Of a DNA stretch of 64,000 nucleotides, positions 44,401 through 51,900 are shown piece by piece. Each line of letters begins with the position of its first letter. The stretch's first letter is position 1. The stretch covers positions 1 to 64,000 of the forward strand of contig CALRQL020000003.1 of NCBI GenBank assembly GCA_943370295.1, read 5' to 3'. The notes below the pieces were generated by a model, which worked only from the letters and a program-made list of their open reading frames with translations, was not told where the DNA came from and searched no databases. The position numbers were made by a program, and so were the translations under genes. The DNA is from SB11 sp943370295. GTDB lineage: Bacteria; Bacteroidota; Bacteroidia; UBA8524.

Positions 44401-45497
44401 TCGCCGATAGCAATAGGAACGGCAATGGGTGAGTGTAATATTTTTTCATACGCACCGCTACGGATAATGGTAAATTTATCAATAAAAGTCCCGTTAACAG
44501 AGAGTGAGAACTTACCGGTTTGATAACCGCCATAGCCTAAAATAATACCATCGGCAGGTGCATTCATTACAAACTTAATACCCTTGCCGCTATAATTAAT
44601 TTGGGTGGCATTTGTATCATTACTTACGCCTGCCCGGTAAACCGTTGTTACTCCGGCGCCCACCAATATTGCCCACTCTGCCTCGTATTTCAGCGTGCTT
44701 ACAGCAGTGTCTTCCAAATAAAAGATGGTGGGGCCCACCACCGTACTATCCCCGCAGTTGTCGTAAGCAGTAACGGTTAAACTTTTATGGCCAAATGTTT
44801 TTGGGGTGTATGTAAAACCGTATGTAGAGGATGAATCAATAAAAACAGTATCGCTGTTCACAAAAAACTTTACAGCGGTAATAGTACCGTCGCTATCATT
44901 AACTGTGGCAGATAGGTTAAGTGAAGAATAAAACGAAAAAGTGTCGTTAGCTACGGGCGAAGTGAAGCTTACAGCAGGCTTTTTGTTGGGTGCCTTGTAC
45001 GCTTTTATACAGTCAATCTCAATAACTGCGCCCCCTGCGCCGGGAGAGTAAACAAATACTGTATCGCCGGCATTTACATTCACGTTCACTTGTGCTTCGC
45101 GAATGTTGTTCCATCCTCCTGAACTGGTAATGGTGAACGAGGTTTTTACTACGCCGTTTACTTTTAGCCCGTATGTGCCGTTTTGGTATCCGCTATGGCA
45201 AAGTTTAATTGCATTGGCTGCGTACAACATAATAAACTGCACCCCTTTATTGGTGTAGTTAATGTTGTTTACGTTTGTATCGTTGCTGGCATTGGTGCGC
45301 TGAACGGTAGTGAGGCCAGTACCAACAAGTGTTGCACGTTCAGCTTCATACAAAACGGTATCAGGTATTGTACAGGCCGTCGTTCGTGCGATTTTAACCT
45401 TGCCCGCAGGGTAATCAGGCGAGGCCGCAGAGATTAGCAAGCCGTTGAGCAAAAAGCAAAACAGCAAGCTTAATTGAATTAATAGTTGTTTCTTCAT
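41457..45497 (-). CDS. T9SS-secreted protein with three CBM-like modules and a beta-helix
   Basis: A 1346-aa exported protein (signal MKKQLLIQLSLLFCFLLNGL, cut near 24). Three repeated modules of about 120 aa (residues 48-168, 268-390, 487-612) each begin with (P)DTxLYEAERA or TLKYEAEWA and contain GYQNG(T)Y and IEIDxIKAY-like strands, as in family 6/35-type carbohydrate-binding modules. Between them are two Ig-like segments (SDGTITAVKFFVNSDTVFID). Residues about 700-1120 are a right-handed beta-helix (GGEGIQMGWQMGNCVARNNV, SSVENNIFIGGGEQLG) of pectate-lyase type. A type A sorting domain ends the chain (AYPNPASHTLHLQ to TIRVQVIK). A polysaccharide-binding or -cleaving role is likely; catalytic residues are not obvious. 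Confidence 0.85.
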   Translation of the reverse strand: MKKQLLIQLSLLFCFLLNGLLISAASPDYPAGKVKIARTTACTIPDTVLYEAERATLVGTGLTTVQRTNASNDTNVNNINYTNKGVQFIMLYAANAIKLCHSGYQNGTYGLKVNGVVKTSFTITSSGGWNNIREAQVNVNVNAGDTVFVYSPGAGGAVIEIDCIKAYKAPNKKPAVSFTSPVANDTFSFYSSLNLSATVNDSDGTITAVKFFVNSDTVFIDSSSTYGFTYTPKTFGHKSLTVTAYDNCGDSTVVGPTIFYLEDTAVSTLKYEAEWAILVGAGVTTVYRAGVSNDTNATQINYSGKGIKFVMNAPADGIILGYGGYQTGKFSLSVNGTFIDKFTIIRSGAYEKILHSPIAVPIAIGDTVFVHGQSGFASLEIDYILSYSYDNVAPTVSITYPDNNDTIYLDSTYTFAANANDTDGTITSVKFLTDGKTPYTDNSAPFTYSYLADSSGWKTLTAIAYDNDGDSAVSSTYNFLVRTIIPDTLLYEAERAILSGDSLRTQYRAGASNDTTITKVYTTGNNRIHFILKYDADAIILGYGGFQNGVYSSMVNGVDSAKFTITNPGGYNKKAQAKANIVAAKGDTVTIYPKSGNAFLEPDFIKAYNANGFVHWVAPGDTAYVPENEDWDYPIATVLKGSSIRKDTLDWDKFKIINDTTLITQYSFDYEAKGRYYFMLDSGNHDLLYQVDVTDVTGIFDTNGPADSAVAAKYPSVNVGDYIYWNYSPNNFGRIYDVSKISVRYPNKILIHSKKYTGIMIEMDSAKGNSANEKIVVTNFLGQVEVRDGFSPRNVTAVRFTGRYDSANGYGHRYFTGWDGGYEFRHGTFGLYGNNRWKSEDIHHFNLNTATDKIELDFIEVGNGGFAGISWKKDGANYTITDSSSVHDCFVHDVGSEGLYVGSTQAGQQQVFKNLTIENNVFLRCGGEGIQMGWQMGNCVARNNVVHSGLDWKNPFQPYQDGVVQFSVIGGGSSVENNIFIGGGEQLGLIEIKRNPTPYSITEDTVHFKNSLIYGIRGGMLTHFVKYNDTLSNPDSITHVVFDGNFYKQIGGDYAEIGLVSGALDTANSSLFDIRTYYNDVIVRNCIYDNTADTMFRFGYRVAATANNTQKEVPYPQFRNYMALPDSFNYLNVSRYTDSAKKYQPSTQYIAATWEVGNIVQHWNDSGETRLYKCIVATSNPANRPPSNNTGNTYWQLMTWVKADSSISYFPPDDVRLDSGSMYDTLGMGIASVTPPASIAKPLAPAHGTNNNNPLQPENKGVVEAAAHPVFSAYPNPASHTLHLQCSQPLSRIEVMDVLGKQLVNRNTDGGMTAALDAQVLGAGIYFIRMQTVSGITETIRVQVIK
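43660..45353 (-). repeat. Three CBM-like protein repeats
   Basis: Copies lie at about 44990-45353, 44330-44690 and 43660-44036, each about 120 codons and sharing the YEAERA...GYQNG...KVNG pattern at the protein level, alternating with two Ig-like spacers. Confidence 0.7.
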
Positions 45498-45906
45498 AGA
45501 TAGAGTTCTTGTAAATTATTCCTAAGTAGTTGTTTTTATGGATGTGTGGAGCAAGAAAACAGTAATCGCAATCGATTGGTTTACAGGCGACACAATTGTC
45601 AAATGTAAGTTCTAATGTGTTATATTTTCGTTTCCTTAATGTGTTTTCTGTGTTTTTTCGATTAATGATTGTTGCTTAATTACAACGCACCTCCTAAATG
45701 TATTTTGAAAACTTCTTTTTTGTGCAATATAAAAGAGGGTTTTTTAACGGTATTTTTTTTTATGACATCTCTTATAATCAGCGCCTCTAAACAATTTTCG
45801 GGGGTGCGGCTAGTTTAGGTGACTTTAAAATAATTTGGATAACTAGTTTCTTTTATTAAGATTTGCTTCACAATTTTTACTATCAACTTATAAACTATCA
45901 CTAATT
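45498..45906. other. 409-nt A+T-rich divergent gap
   Basis: No gene is visible between the T9SS gene and the giant-protein cluster. Near-matches to the TAnnTTTG box occur (for example around 45831) but none is convincing. The gap must hold the promoter of the 14.5-kb cluster. Confidence 0.4.
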
Positions 45907-46239
45907 ATGGCAACAACTTATCCTTACACGCAACAAGCAATGCTTGTTAACAGTATTCAAACTACCACTGTTGTATCTATCATGGCCGGTATGCAAGTAG
46001 CTCAAATTACTTTTATTACTGCGGCAGGCCCCCTTGGTGAAATTACATTGTCACCCGTTCAGCCAACAGCTTCAAACGTTGAGTTTAAACGCGGTCAACA
46101 AGTATTGCAAATTGCAAACATTACTTTCAGGGCTCAATTCGGTTTCGATCAAGGTCAAGTTACCTGCAACGGTACTGCAACCGACCAAAACGGTCAAAAT
46201 CCTGCTCCATTTAATGCACAAATTGCTTCTTGGACGTAA
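45907..46239 (+). CDS. Small beta-rich protein, first gene of the giant cluster
   Basis: A 110-aa protein without signal peptide or membrane segment: MATTYPYTQQAMLVNSIQTT, VVSIMAGMQVAQITFITAAG, then a strand-rich end (NITFRAQFGFDQGQVTCNGT, ending FNAQIASWT). It looks like one all-beta domain. I know no family. It is the first gene of a co-directional set (gaps of 78, 80, 32 and 11 nt to the following genes). Its end pattern (strand, then F-N-x-x-(I/L)-x-x-W) is shared by the next protein, so the two may have the same fold. Confidence 0.6.
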   Translation: MATTYPYTQQAMLVNSIQTTTVVSIMAGMQVAQITFITAAGPLGEITLSPVQPTASNVEFKRGQQVLQIANITFRAQFGFDQGQVTCNGTATDQNGQNPAPFNAQIASWT

Positions 46240-46317
46240 TTATTAAAAACGGCATTTTCCGGGGCAATACGTCAAAACCGCAATCAGTAATAATCCGGCC
46301 ATTTAATTTCCGGACGT

Positions 46318-46737
46318 ATGTTATTAGCTAAAATTTCATTCGTATGCTTTCTTATTACGGTTCCTTTCGTATCGCCTCGGGAAATTTTTTTTGGCTCGGG
46401 TGATCCCATTATTGCACCAAGGGGTTACCACGGTCAACGCTTTTTTGGCGATTTATCGACAGAATATACTATCGACCCGTCAGGGAAAAGCACTATTTGC
46501 ACACTGTATGTTTCATCAGTTTTTGCAGGCATTGAGGCGCTTACTGCAACCGACCCTACGTATAATTTTGATTTGAAAGTAGGTTTGGGAACAGCTAACG
46601 GTACAATAACTCTCAATCTTGTTGATTCTCCTTTGGTATCAAAATTAAAGGGCGATTTTACCTATACGGTAACGGGCAATAATACCAGCTTTAATTTCAA
46701 AGGCGATTTAATAGGCTGGTATAATAGCAACCGATAA
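46318..46737 (+). CDS. Small beta-rich protein with N-terminal hydrophobic stretch
   Basis: A 139-aa product; the N-terminus (MLLAKISFVCFLITVPFVSP) could be a signal peptide, which would make it the only exported member of the cluster, or the true start may lie further in. The body is beta-rich (TICTLYVSSVFAGIEALTAT, FTYTVTGNNTSFNFKGDLIG) and ends WYNSNR, similar in layout to the 110-aa neighbour. No homologue is known to me. Overlapping frames in this region are shadows. It may be a small structural or lectin-like partner of the giant proteins. Confidence 0.5.
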   Translation: MLLAKISFVCFLITVPFVSPREIFFGSGDPIIAPRGYHGQRFFGDLSTEYTIDPSGKSTICTLYVSSVFAGIEALTATDPTYNFDLKVGLGTANGTITLNLVDSPLVSKLKGDFTYTVTGNNTSFNFKGDLIGWYNSNR

Positions 46738-46817
46738 TTTTTGAGTTGCTGCTTTAACTAATTGCCGGGCTACTCGCTCGTTTTCGTTTTTTTTCATTTT
46801 CAAATTGCATACTTTTT

Positions 46818-49800
46818 ATGGCAACCCTCACATTCTCAAACAGCGCTTCGGGCAGTAGCTCATTATACACTTCCGCTGATGACAACGGCTGGTGTGCATA
46901 TTTACTTGCAAAAGGGGTAGTAGGCCCACAAAACGGGCAACTATCACTAACTGATTTGCCTGCTTATAACGGGTATTTGTTGTTTGCCACTGCGGCACCC
47001 ACTATACCAGCAGGAACCTTTGTGAGCAATGTGTACGCTTTTTTGGGGCCTTTACAAAATTATCAATCGGGGTCGCTGGTTTGGTTTTCCAGCCCTGATG
47101 CAGCATTAACAACAGCTAATACCACCCAGTTGATGCTGATGCGCAGCACACAGTGGTTCTCTGTTTTACAAAGTTTAAACTACAACTTCGGAAATAACTT
47201 TTCTACCTTATTTATTAGTAACAACAATACTTCGGTCAACATTGATACTACAAATAATATAATACAGCTTACAGGCCCGCAGGGAGCTACTAACTTTACC
47301 TACCGGCCAAACAATATTTCCTCGTCATCACAAATTATGGCGGGGATTGAGATACCCCTAACCGGAATAGGCAGGGGGCGCATACGGTTTACTTTTGGGT
47401 TTGATTATGCTTCTGATTTCATCAGCTTTGATGTAAGCAACAAGTACTTTTTTAATAATGGGGGACCTACAGGCCCGCTTACTGAAATGTGCTATGAAAT
47501 TGTGGTGCCGGGCAGCATGAACGATTTGATACAAATGCAAGCCAGTATTTATCCATGCGATTTGCTAAATGGTACAGGCACCAATACTTACTTGGCGCTA
47601 TTAGGTCAAACGTATAATACCTTTACCCAGAAATACAGCCCAACGGTTCTTTCAACCTACTATCTAACAGGCTTAGGCTACCCGATGGACCTAATGCCTT
47701 ATACAAATTTTGCCACCAATGGCACATCGCTAAACTACCCCACACAAAACAGTGCCTTGCTGGTACTTAGCGAACGCTCCCCGCATGACCCTACGGATAC
47801 TTGGTACCTTACTCCACAAGGCGCATACTCGCTAACAATGGATATATCCTATCAATCGTTGGTGGATAATAACGGACAAATGCAACTCATGTGCGGGCTG
47901 GCTTCTACTGAAAGCATCAGTTTTACTCCGCAGTTTGTTGACACTTCTAATGGAAATACCGTTTCGGGAACGGGTGACTGGTTGTACTACTCAGTAGTAG
48001 AAAACGCCTTTGCTCCTCAGTTCCCAATACAAGCTACCCAAAATGTAGTGGGCAGCAATACTACCCAACAATGGCTGGGTAATACTTTTATTACCTCGTG
48101 GGTGGGTGTGGTGCTTGCCAATGCTAAAAAAACACCGGTGGTGTACCATGCACAACCACAAGGCGGGGCTTTATTCTCTCCTCCTACCAATGCAACATCA
48201 CCGTTGTTCAACCACTTCAACACAGGTTCGGGAGTTCTTTCTATGGCTAAGGAAACTATCTTTTTCCCTTTAGTCCCTTATGGAAGTGCTTCGGCAACAC
48301 CCGCTACAGGGGTTGATATTTCATTATTTGAGAAGCAAATTTTGAATCCGAGCCGCAAAGCCATTATTGCTAAAGTAATGAGCAGCGAAAAGATTCCAGC
48401 TTCACCACCCATTACTAATAGTCCGTTTGCAACCAACGATACCGGTGGAATTTCATCCACCAGCCCACAAGGGTTTTATGTTAGTGTAAATCAGCAAACA
48501 GGGGTTTGGGATGTGCTGCAACTGGCCAGTAACCAATTTATGACCAATGCCGGTACACTATCAGAAGTATTCAACCTTCAGTTTACTCCGGCCAGCCCCA
48601 CGCTGCAAACCGCACTCCAGTCTAACCAGCTGTTTTTAGTTATATCGTATAACAAAACGCTTGACGATGGCACCCAGGTGCTTGCTAATTTTAGCAATGA
48701 GATGGAGATTGCCGAGTGGCCGTTTAACCTTGATGTGCCCACACAGCCTGTAAACGGCAGGTACAACAATGTAATTATTTTTAAGTTTTGCCACGGCCGG
48801 CTGATAGATAAGGTGCAGAACATACAGGGATGGAATATGCCCGATATGTTTAACGACACTACCAATAATGGTTTACCCAACCTTAGTATGTGGCTGCAAC
48901 AGTACATACAAAACGGTATGGATAAGTACACTGTATTGGGCGATAGCGATTACTATAAGTTTTACAACATAGCTACCCAAGACAACTGGCAAGGGGTGAT
49001 TGCCTTGGGGGTTGATATTAGTGTGCAGGATTTTCCCAAAGAGTTACAAGGCTTGCTGGCTGGGATAGACCTAAGCCGTTTTTATGCCCACCACTTTGGT
49101 ATTGATGTGAGCATTGTAAACAATAATAACGGTAATGTGGGGATGCAACCCACCAGCTCGTTGTTTGGCTTGATAGATTACGAAGACCAGACTTTTGAAG
49201 CACTGGGAGGTACACCTGCGGCTTACCAAGCACAGGCACCCATAAATGGAGCAGTAGATTATGACTTTACGGTACTGAAGCTGAAGGTTGTGTTTGTGAA
49301 CAGCAAAATTTACAACTACAACAGTTACTTGGCTCTTACAGTAAACAAATTGTTTGGCGAAACGGTGAACCCCGCTAACCGTGAAAACTTACTGATACTA
49401 ACGGGTACGTACGAAAACCATAACGGAGTACCCTCTTACACGTTTACAAACACGGCTGATAATGTGCTGAACCTTGTAAACCAAAATATTATCACTGATG
49501 TTGAAATTGTAAAAGCGTCGTTTGTAACCATTGTCCCACAAAATGGTACTACCAGTAATCTGGTACAATCAAAATTTACATTTTGGGGTTTTATAAACTA
49601 TAACGACTTATCAGGTTTTGATTTGTTCTCGTTCGGGGCTGAACAAGGAAACACCTCGCCCAGTTTTACCGGACTTTCATATTCAAACTTATACATTGAT
49701 TTATCTTTCTCGCTGGATACTCCTACCTCTAAAACCTTTACGTTTGATATTACGCACGTGTCGTTTGATATCGGACAAAGCACTCCGCGTGAGGATAGCT

Positions 49801-50312
49801 TGTACTCTCATTTCCCCTTACAACTTACTGGCATTACCTCCGGCGATGCAAATAATACTCCTACATCACAAGGCTACTTAGCCGTTTCCATCCCTGCGTT
49901 GCAGCAACAGCAAAACGTTACAGGCCAGTGGTACGGTTTGGTATTTAACCTTAACATGGGCACACTGGGTTCTTTAGCCAGTTCGGCCGGGTTTAACTCA
50001 ACCTTTATGATGGTTTGGAACGTAGGAGGAACAGGTGCATGGGCAGGCGTTAGGTTGCCCGGTGTTAACCCGCAAGCGCCTTCGTTTAGCCTGCAAGGGG
50101 TGTTAAAACTGAATATTGGCACAATACTGCTTGAAAAAGCTACCGGTACTGCCAGCGTTGCGTACTTGATGAAAATAAACAACATAGCCCTGAAACTGTT
50201 TAGCCTGTCGTTTCCGCCGGGCGGCAATATCAGTTTTATGTTGTTCGGAAATCCCGGCACCGATGCCCAACCTGAAAGTTTGGGTTGGTACGGAGCTTAT
50301 GTTAAAAAATAA
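46818..50312 (+). CDS. Giant 1164-aa signal-less beta-rich protein
   Basis: An N/T/S/Q-rich, low-charge protein that starts MATLTFSNSASGSSSLYTSA without signal peptide. It has no membrane helix, Cys cluster or catalytic motif I can name. The sequence is strand after strand with many NN, GT and YNY-type turns (for example FTFGFDYASDFISFDVSNKY, LVWFSSPDAALTTAN), suggesting a large all-beta assembly. The last part (LQGVLKLNIGTILLEKATGT to ESLGWYGAYVKK) resembles an outer-face beta structure. It lies 32 nt before the GT-B-like gene. Function unknown; co-expression with the 2847-aa protein is suggested by the spacing. Confidence 0.7.
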   Translation: MATLTFSNSASGSSSLYTSADDNGWCAYLLAKGVVGPQNGQLSLTDLPAYNGYLLFATAAPTIPAGTFVSNVYAFLGPLQNYQSGSLVWFSSPDAALTTANTTQLMLMRSTQWFSVLQSLNYNFGNNFSTLFISNNNTSVNIDTTNNIIQLTGPQGATNFTYRPNNISSSSQIMAGIEIPLTGIGRGRIRFTFGFDYASDFISFDVSNKYFFNNGGPTGPLTEMCYEIVVPGSMNDLIQMQASIYPCDLLNGTGTNTYLALLGQTYNTFTQKYSPTVLSTYYLTGLGYPMDLMPYTNFATNGTSLNYPTQNSALLVLSERSPHDPTDTWYLTPQGAYSLTMDISYQSLVDNNGQMQLMCGLASTESISFTPQFVDTSNGNTVSGTGDWLYYSVVENAFAPQFPIQATQNVVGSNTTQQWLGNTFITSWVGVVLANAKKTPVVYHAQPQGGALFSPPTNATSPLFNHFNTGSGVLSMAKETIFFPLVPYGSASATPATGVDISLFEKQILNPSRKAIIAKVMSSEKIPASPPITNSPFATNDTGGISSTSPQGFYVSVNQQTGVWDVLQLASNQFMTNAGTLSEVFNLQFTPASPTLQTALQSNQLFLVISYNKTLDDGTQVLANFSNEMEIAEWPFNLDVPTQPVNGRYNNVIIFKFCHGRLIDKVQNIQGWNMPDMFNDTTNNGLPNLSMWLQQYIQNGMDKYTVLGDSDYYKFYNIATQDNWQGVIALGVDISVQDFPKELQGLLAGIDLSRFYAHHFGIDVSIVNNNNGNVGMQPTSSLFGLIDYEDQTFEALGGTPAAYQAQAPINGAVDYDFTVLKLKVVFVNSKIYNYNSYLALTVNKLFGETVNPANRENLLILTGTYENHNGVPSYTFTNTADNVLNLVNQNIITDVEIVKASFVTIVPQNGTTSNLVQSKFTFWGFINYNDLSGFDLFSFGAEQGNTSPSFTGLSYSNLYIDLSFSLDTPTSKTFTFDITHVSFDIGQSTPREDSLYSHFPLQLTGITSGDANNTPTSQGYLAVSIPALQQQQNVTGQWYGLVFNLNMGTLGSLASSAGFNSTFMMVWNVGGTGAWAGVRLPGVNPQAPSFSLQGVLKLNIGTILLEKATGTASVAYLMKINNIALKLFSLSFPPGGNISFMLFGNPGTDAQPESLGWYGAYVKK

Positions 50313-50344
50313 TCATGGCATATTGCCCTAAAAACCAGTAACAA

Positions 50345-51889
50345 ATGCCTTTTCTTACTTTTGTTAATAATTTATTTGCCCAAGGTGAAAGCGTTAATAC
50401 AAACACTTTTGCTGCAAACCAAGCGTTGCTTACTGCCTTTTTACAAAGCAACCAAAATGCTACTATCCGTGTTTATGTAGCTGCAACTTCAGGTTTTGGG
50501 CATCAAGCAAATACGGTGAACTTAATTTGGAGCTTAACTGCCGCCGGATTCAATCAGGCTGTCCAATTAATTTATGATGATACAATAGTTACCCAGCCAA
50601 CAACCCTAGAAAAATTGGCAACACTTATTCCGGGGTTAAATCCACTAAATCCAATTCCGGTAACAATAAATGGGGTTACAATTTCATTTATTGCACAATC
50701 GGTGTTTACGGCCAACGCACAGCCTGTCCGAACTTTTGGAATAACAGGAGGATATGACTCAAGCGGTGATAATTTAGCAACATTAACAAATACAAAACTC
50801 TTCTTAAAACTACAGCCATACGCTTGGCCGCAAGCAAATGCTTTATACATTAGGGATGTAAATGAACAAAGCACTGTAATAGTAGATTTATCTGATGTTA
50901 CGGCTTTAGGCGAGTTTGTTTATACAAGGCTTAACTATTACTTGCCATTGCCGCAAATGGGCGTGACAGATTACACGAACTTTACCAATAGCGACCCAAC
51001 TAAAGTAGCCCCGTATCGTGCAATTTTGGCCGCTTGCGCAGGGGATAATCCTGCGGCTAATATGATGCCTGTATATGGAATAGGAGACAAACTCGGGATA
51101 ATTGAGTCATTGGCAGGCGCAAGGCCTGAAAGTATTTTGTACAACCTAATAGCCGCTATTGCATACACGCAAGATCACTCTGACGTTCCAAAGTTAAAAA
51201 AGGGGGCAATTATAGTTGTTATTGCAAGTGTGACGGCAACCCCATACGGAAATTTAACAGCAATGTTAAACGGCACAAATGCTACCGCTCCTGCCCTGAG
51301 TGAGTATTCTACGTCACAGAAATTGGACGAAAGAGTTAAGATTATCAGTTTTGATGATGTCAATTTTGATGCTCGTATGGCAGAAGTTACGGGCAATCCC
51401 GATAAAATTTTGGTAATTAAAATGAACGGGTTGCCAAGCGCGCCATTTAATTATATATACTATAAGAGTACTCTGCCATGTGTTTTTGAGGGGAAAGGAA
51501 CTGCTTCTTTGGTACTTAACTTACCTGTTCCCTACATAAACCTCACATCGTCAAGAATAAACAGGAAATATGTTTACCCTACATTGCCGTTGCCAAATGT
51601 AAAGCTACTACAACCTGAGGTTGCCGCCAATGCACAGGCAGTTTATTGCAATAACGATGTAGCGTATAGAATGACCGAGGCTTTTTCGGTAACTAATACA
51701 ACCTTAGGCACTAGAGGTTTTGATGATACAGTGATAAAAGCTGCCGGTCAATTTATTTGGAAGGTTTACGAGCCCGAACAGCCTGTGGCTGCCTACTTAG
51801 CTACATTACCAGTTTTTTTTCATAACCAACAAAACGACAAGCTTTTAAAAGCAATGTTTTATATGCTTCAGTGCGTAAAAGAACTATAA
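50345..51889 (+). CDS. GT-B-like protein (possible glycosyltransferase)
   Basis: A 514-aa protein without signal peptide. Residues 40-70 (ATIRVYVAATSGFGHQANTV then NLIWSLTAAGF) have the GxGH-like loop after the first strand of a Rossmann fold, as in GT-B glycosyltransferases such as MGDG synthase. In the second half PCVFEGKGTASLVLNLPVPY looks like the donor-nucleotide loop (E-G-x-x-T...P) of the same fold. Between are NHxGIxE-free Rossmann-like strands (KKGAIIVVIASVTATPYGNL). I know no characterised homologue, so the enzyme call is inference. In context it could glycosylate one of the N/T-rich giant neighbours. Confidence 0.55.
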   Translation: MPFLTFVNNLFAQGESVNTNTFAANQALLTAFLQSNQNATIRVYVAATSGFGHQANTVNLIWSLTAAGFNQAVQLIYDDTIVTQPTTLEKLATLIPGLNPLNPIPVTINGVTISFIAQSVFTANAQPVRTFGITGGYDSSGDNLATLTNTKLFLKLQPYAWPQANALYIRDVNEQSTVIVDLSDVTALGEFVYTRLNYYLPLPQMGVTDYTNFTNSDPTKVAPYRAILAACAGDNPAANMMPVYGIGDKLGIIESLAGARPESILYNLIAAIAYTQDHSDVPKLKKGAIIVVIASVTATPYGNLTAMLNGTNATAPALSEYSTSQKLDERVKIISFDDVNFDARMAEVTGNPDKILVIKMNGLPSAPFNYIYYKSTLPCVFEGKGTASLVLNLPVPYINLTSSRINRKYVYPTLPLPNVKLLQPEVAANAQAVYCNNDVAYRMTEAFSVTNTTLGTRGFDDTVIKAAGQFIWKVYEPEQPVAAYLATLPVFFHNQQNDKLLKAMFYMLQCVKEL

Positions 51890-51900
51890 TACCAGCCATT

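Noticed and set aside
46391..46576. Second open frame overlapping the 139-aa gene
   Set aside because: Short, basic, not protein-like; a shadow of the beta-rich protein frame.
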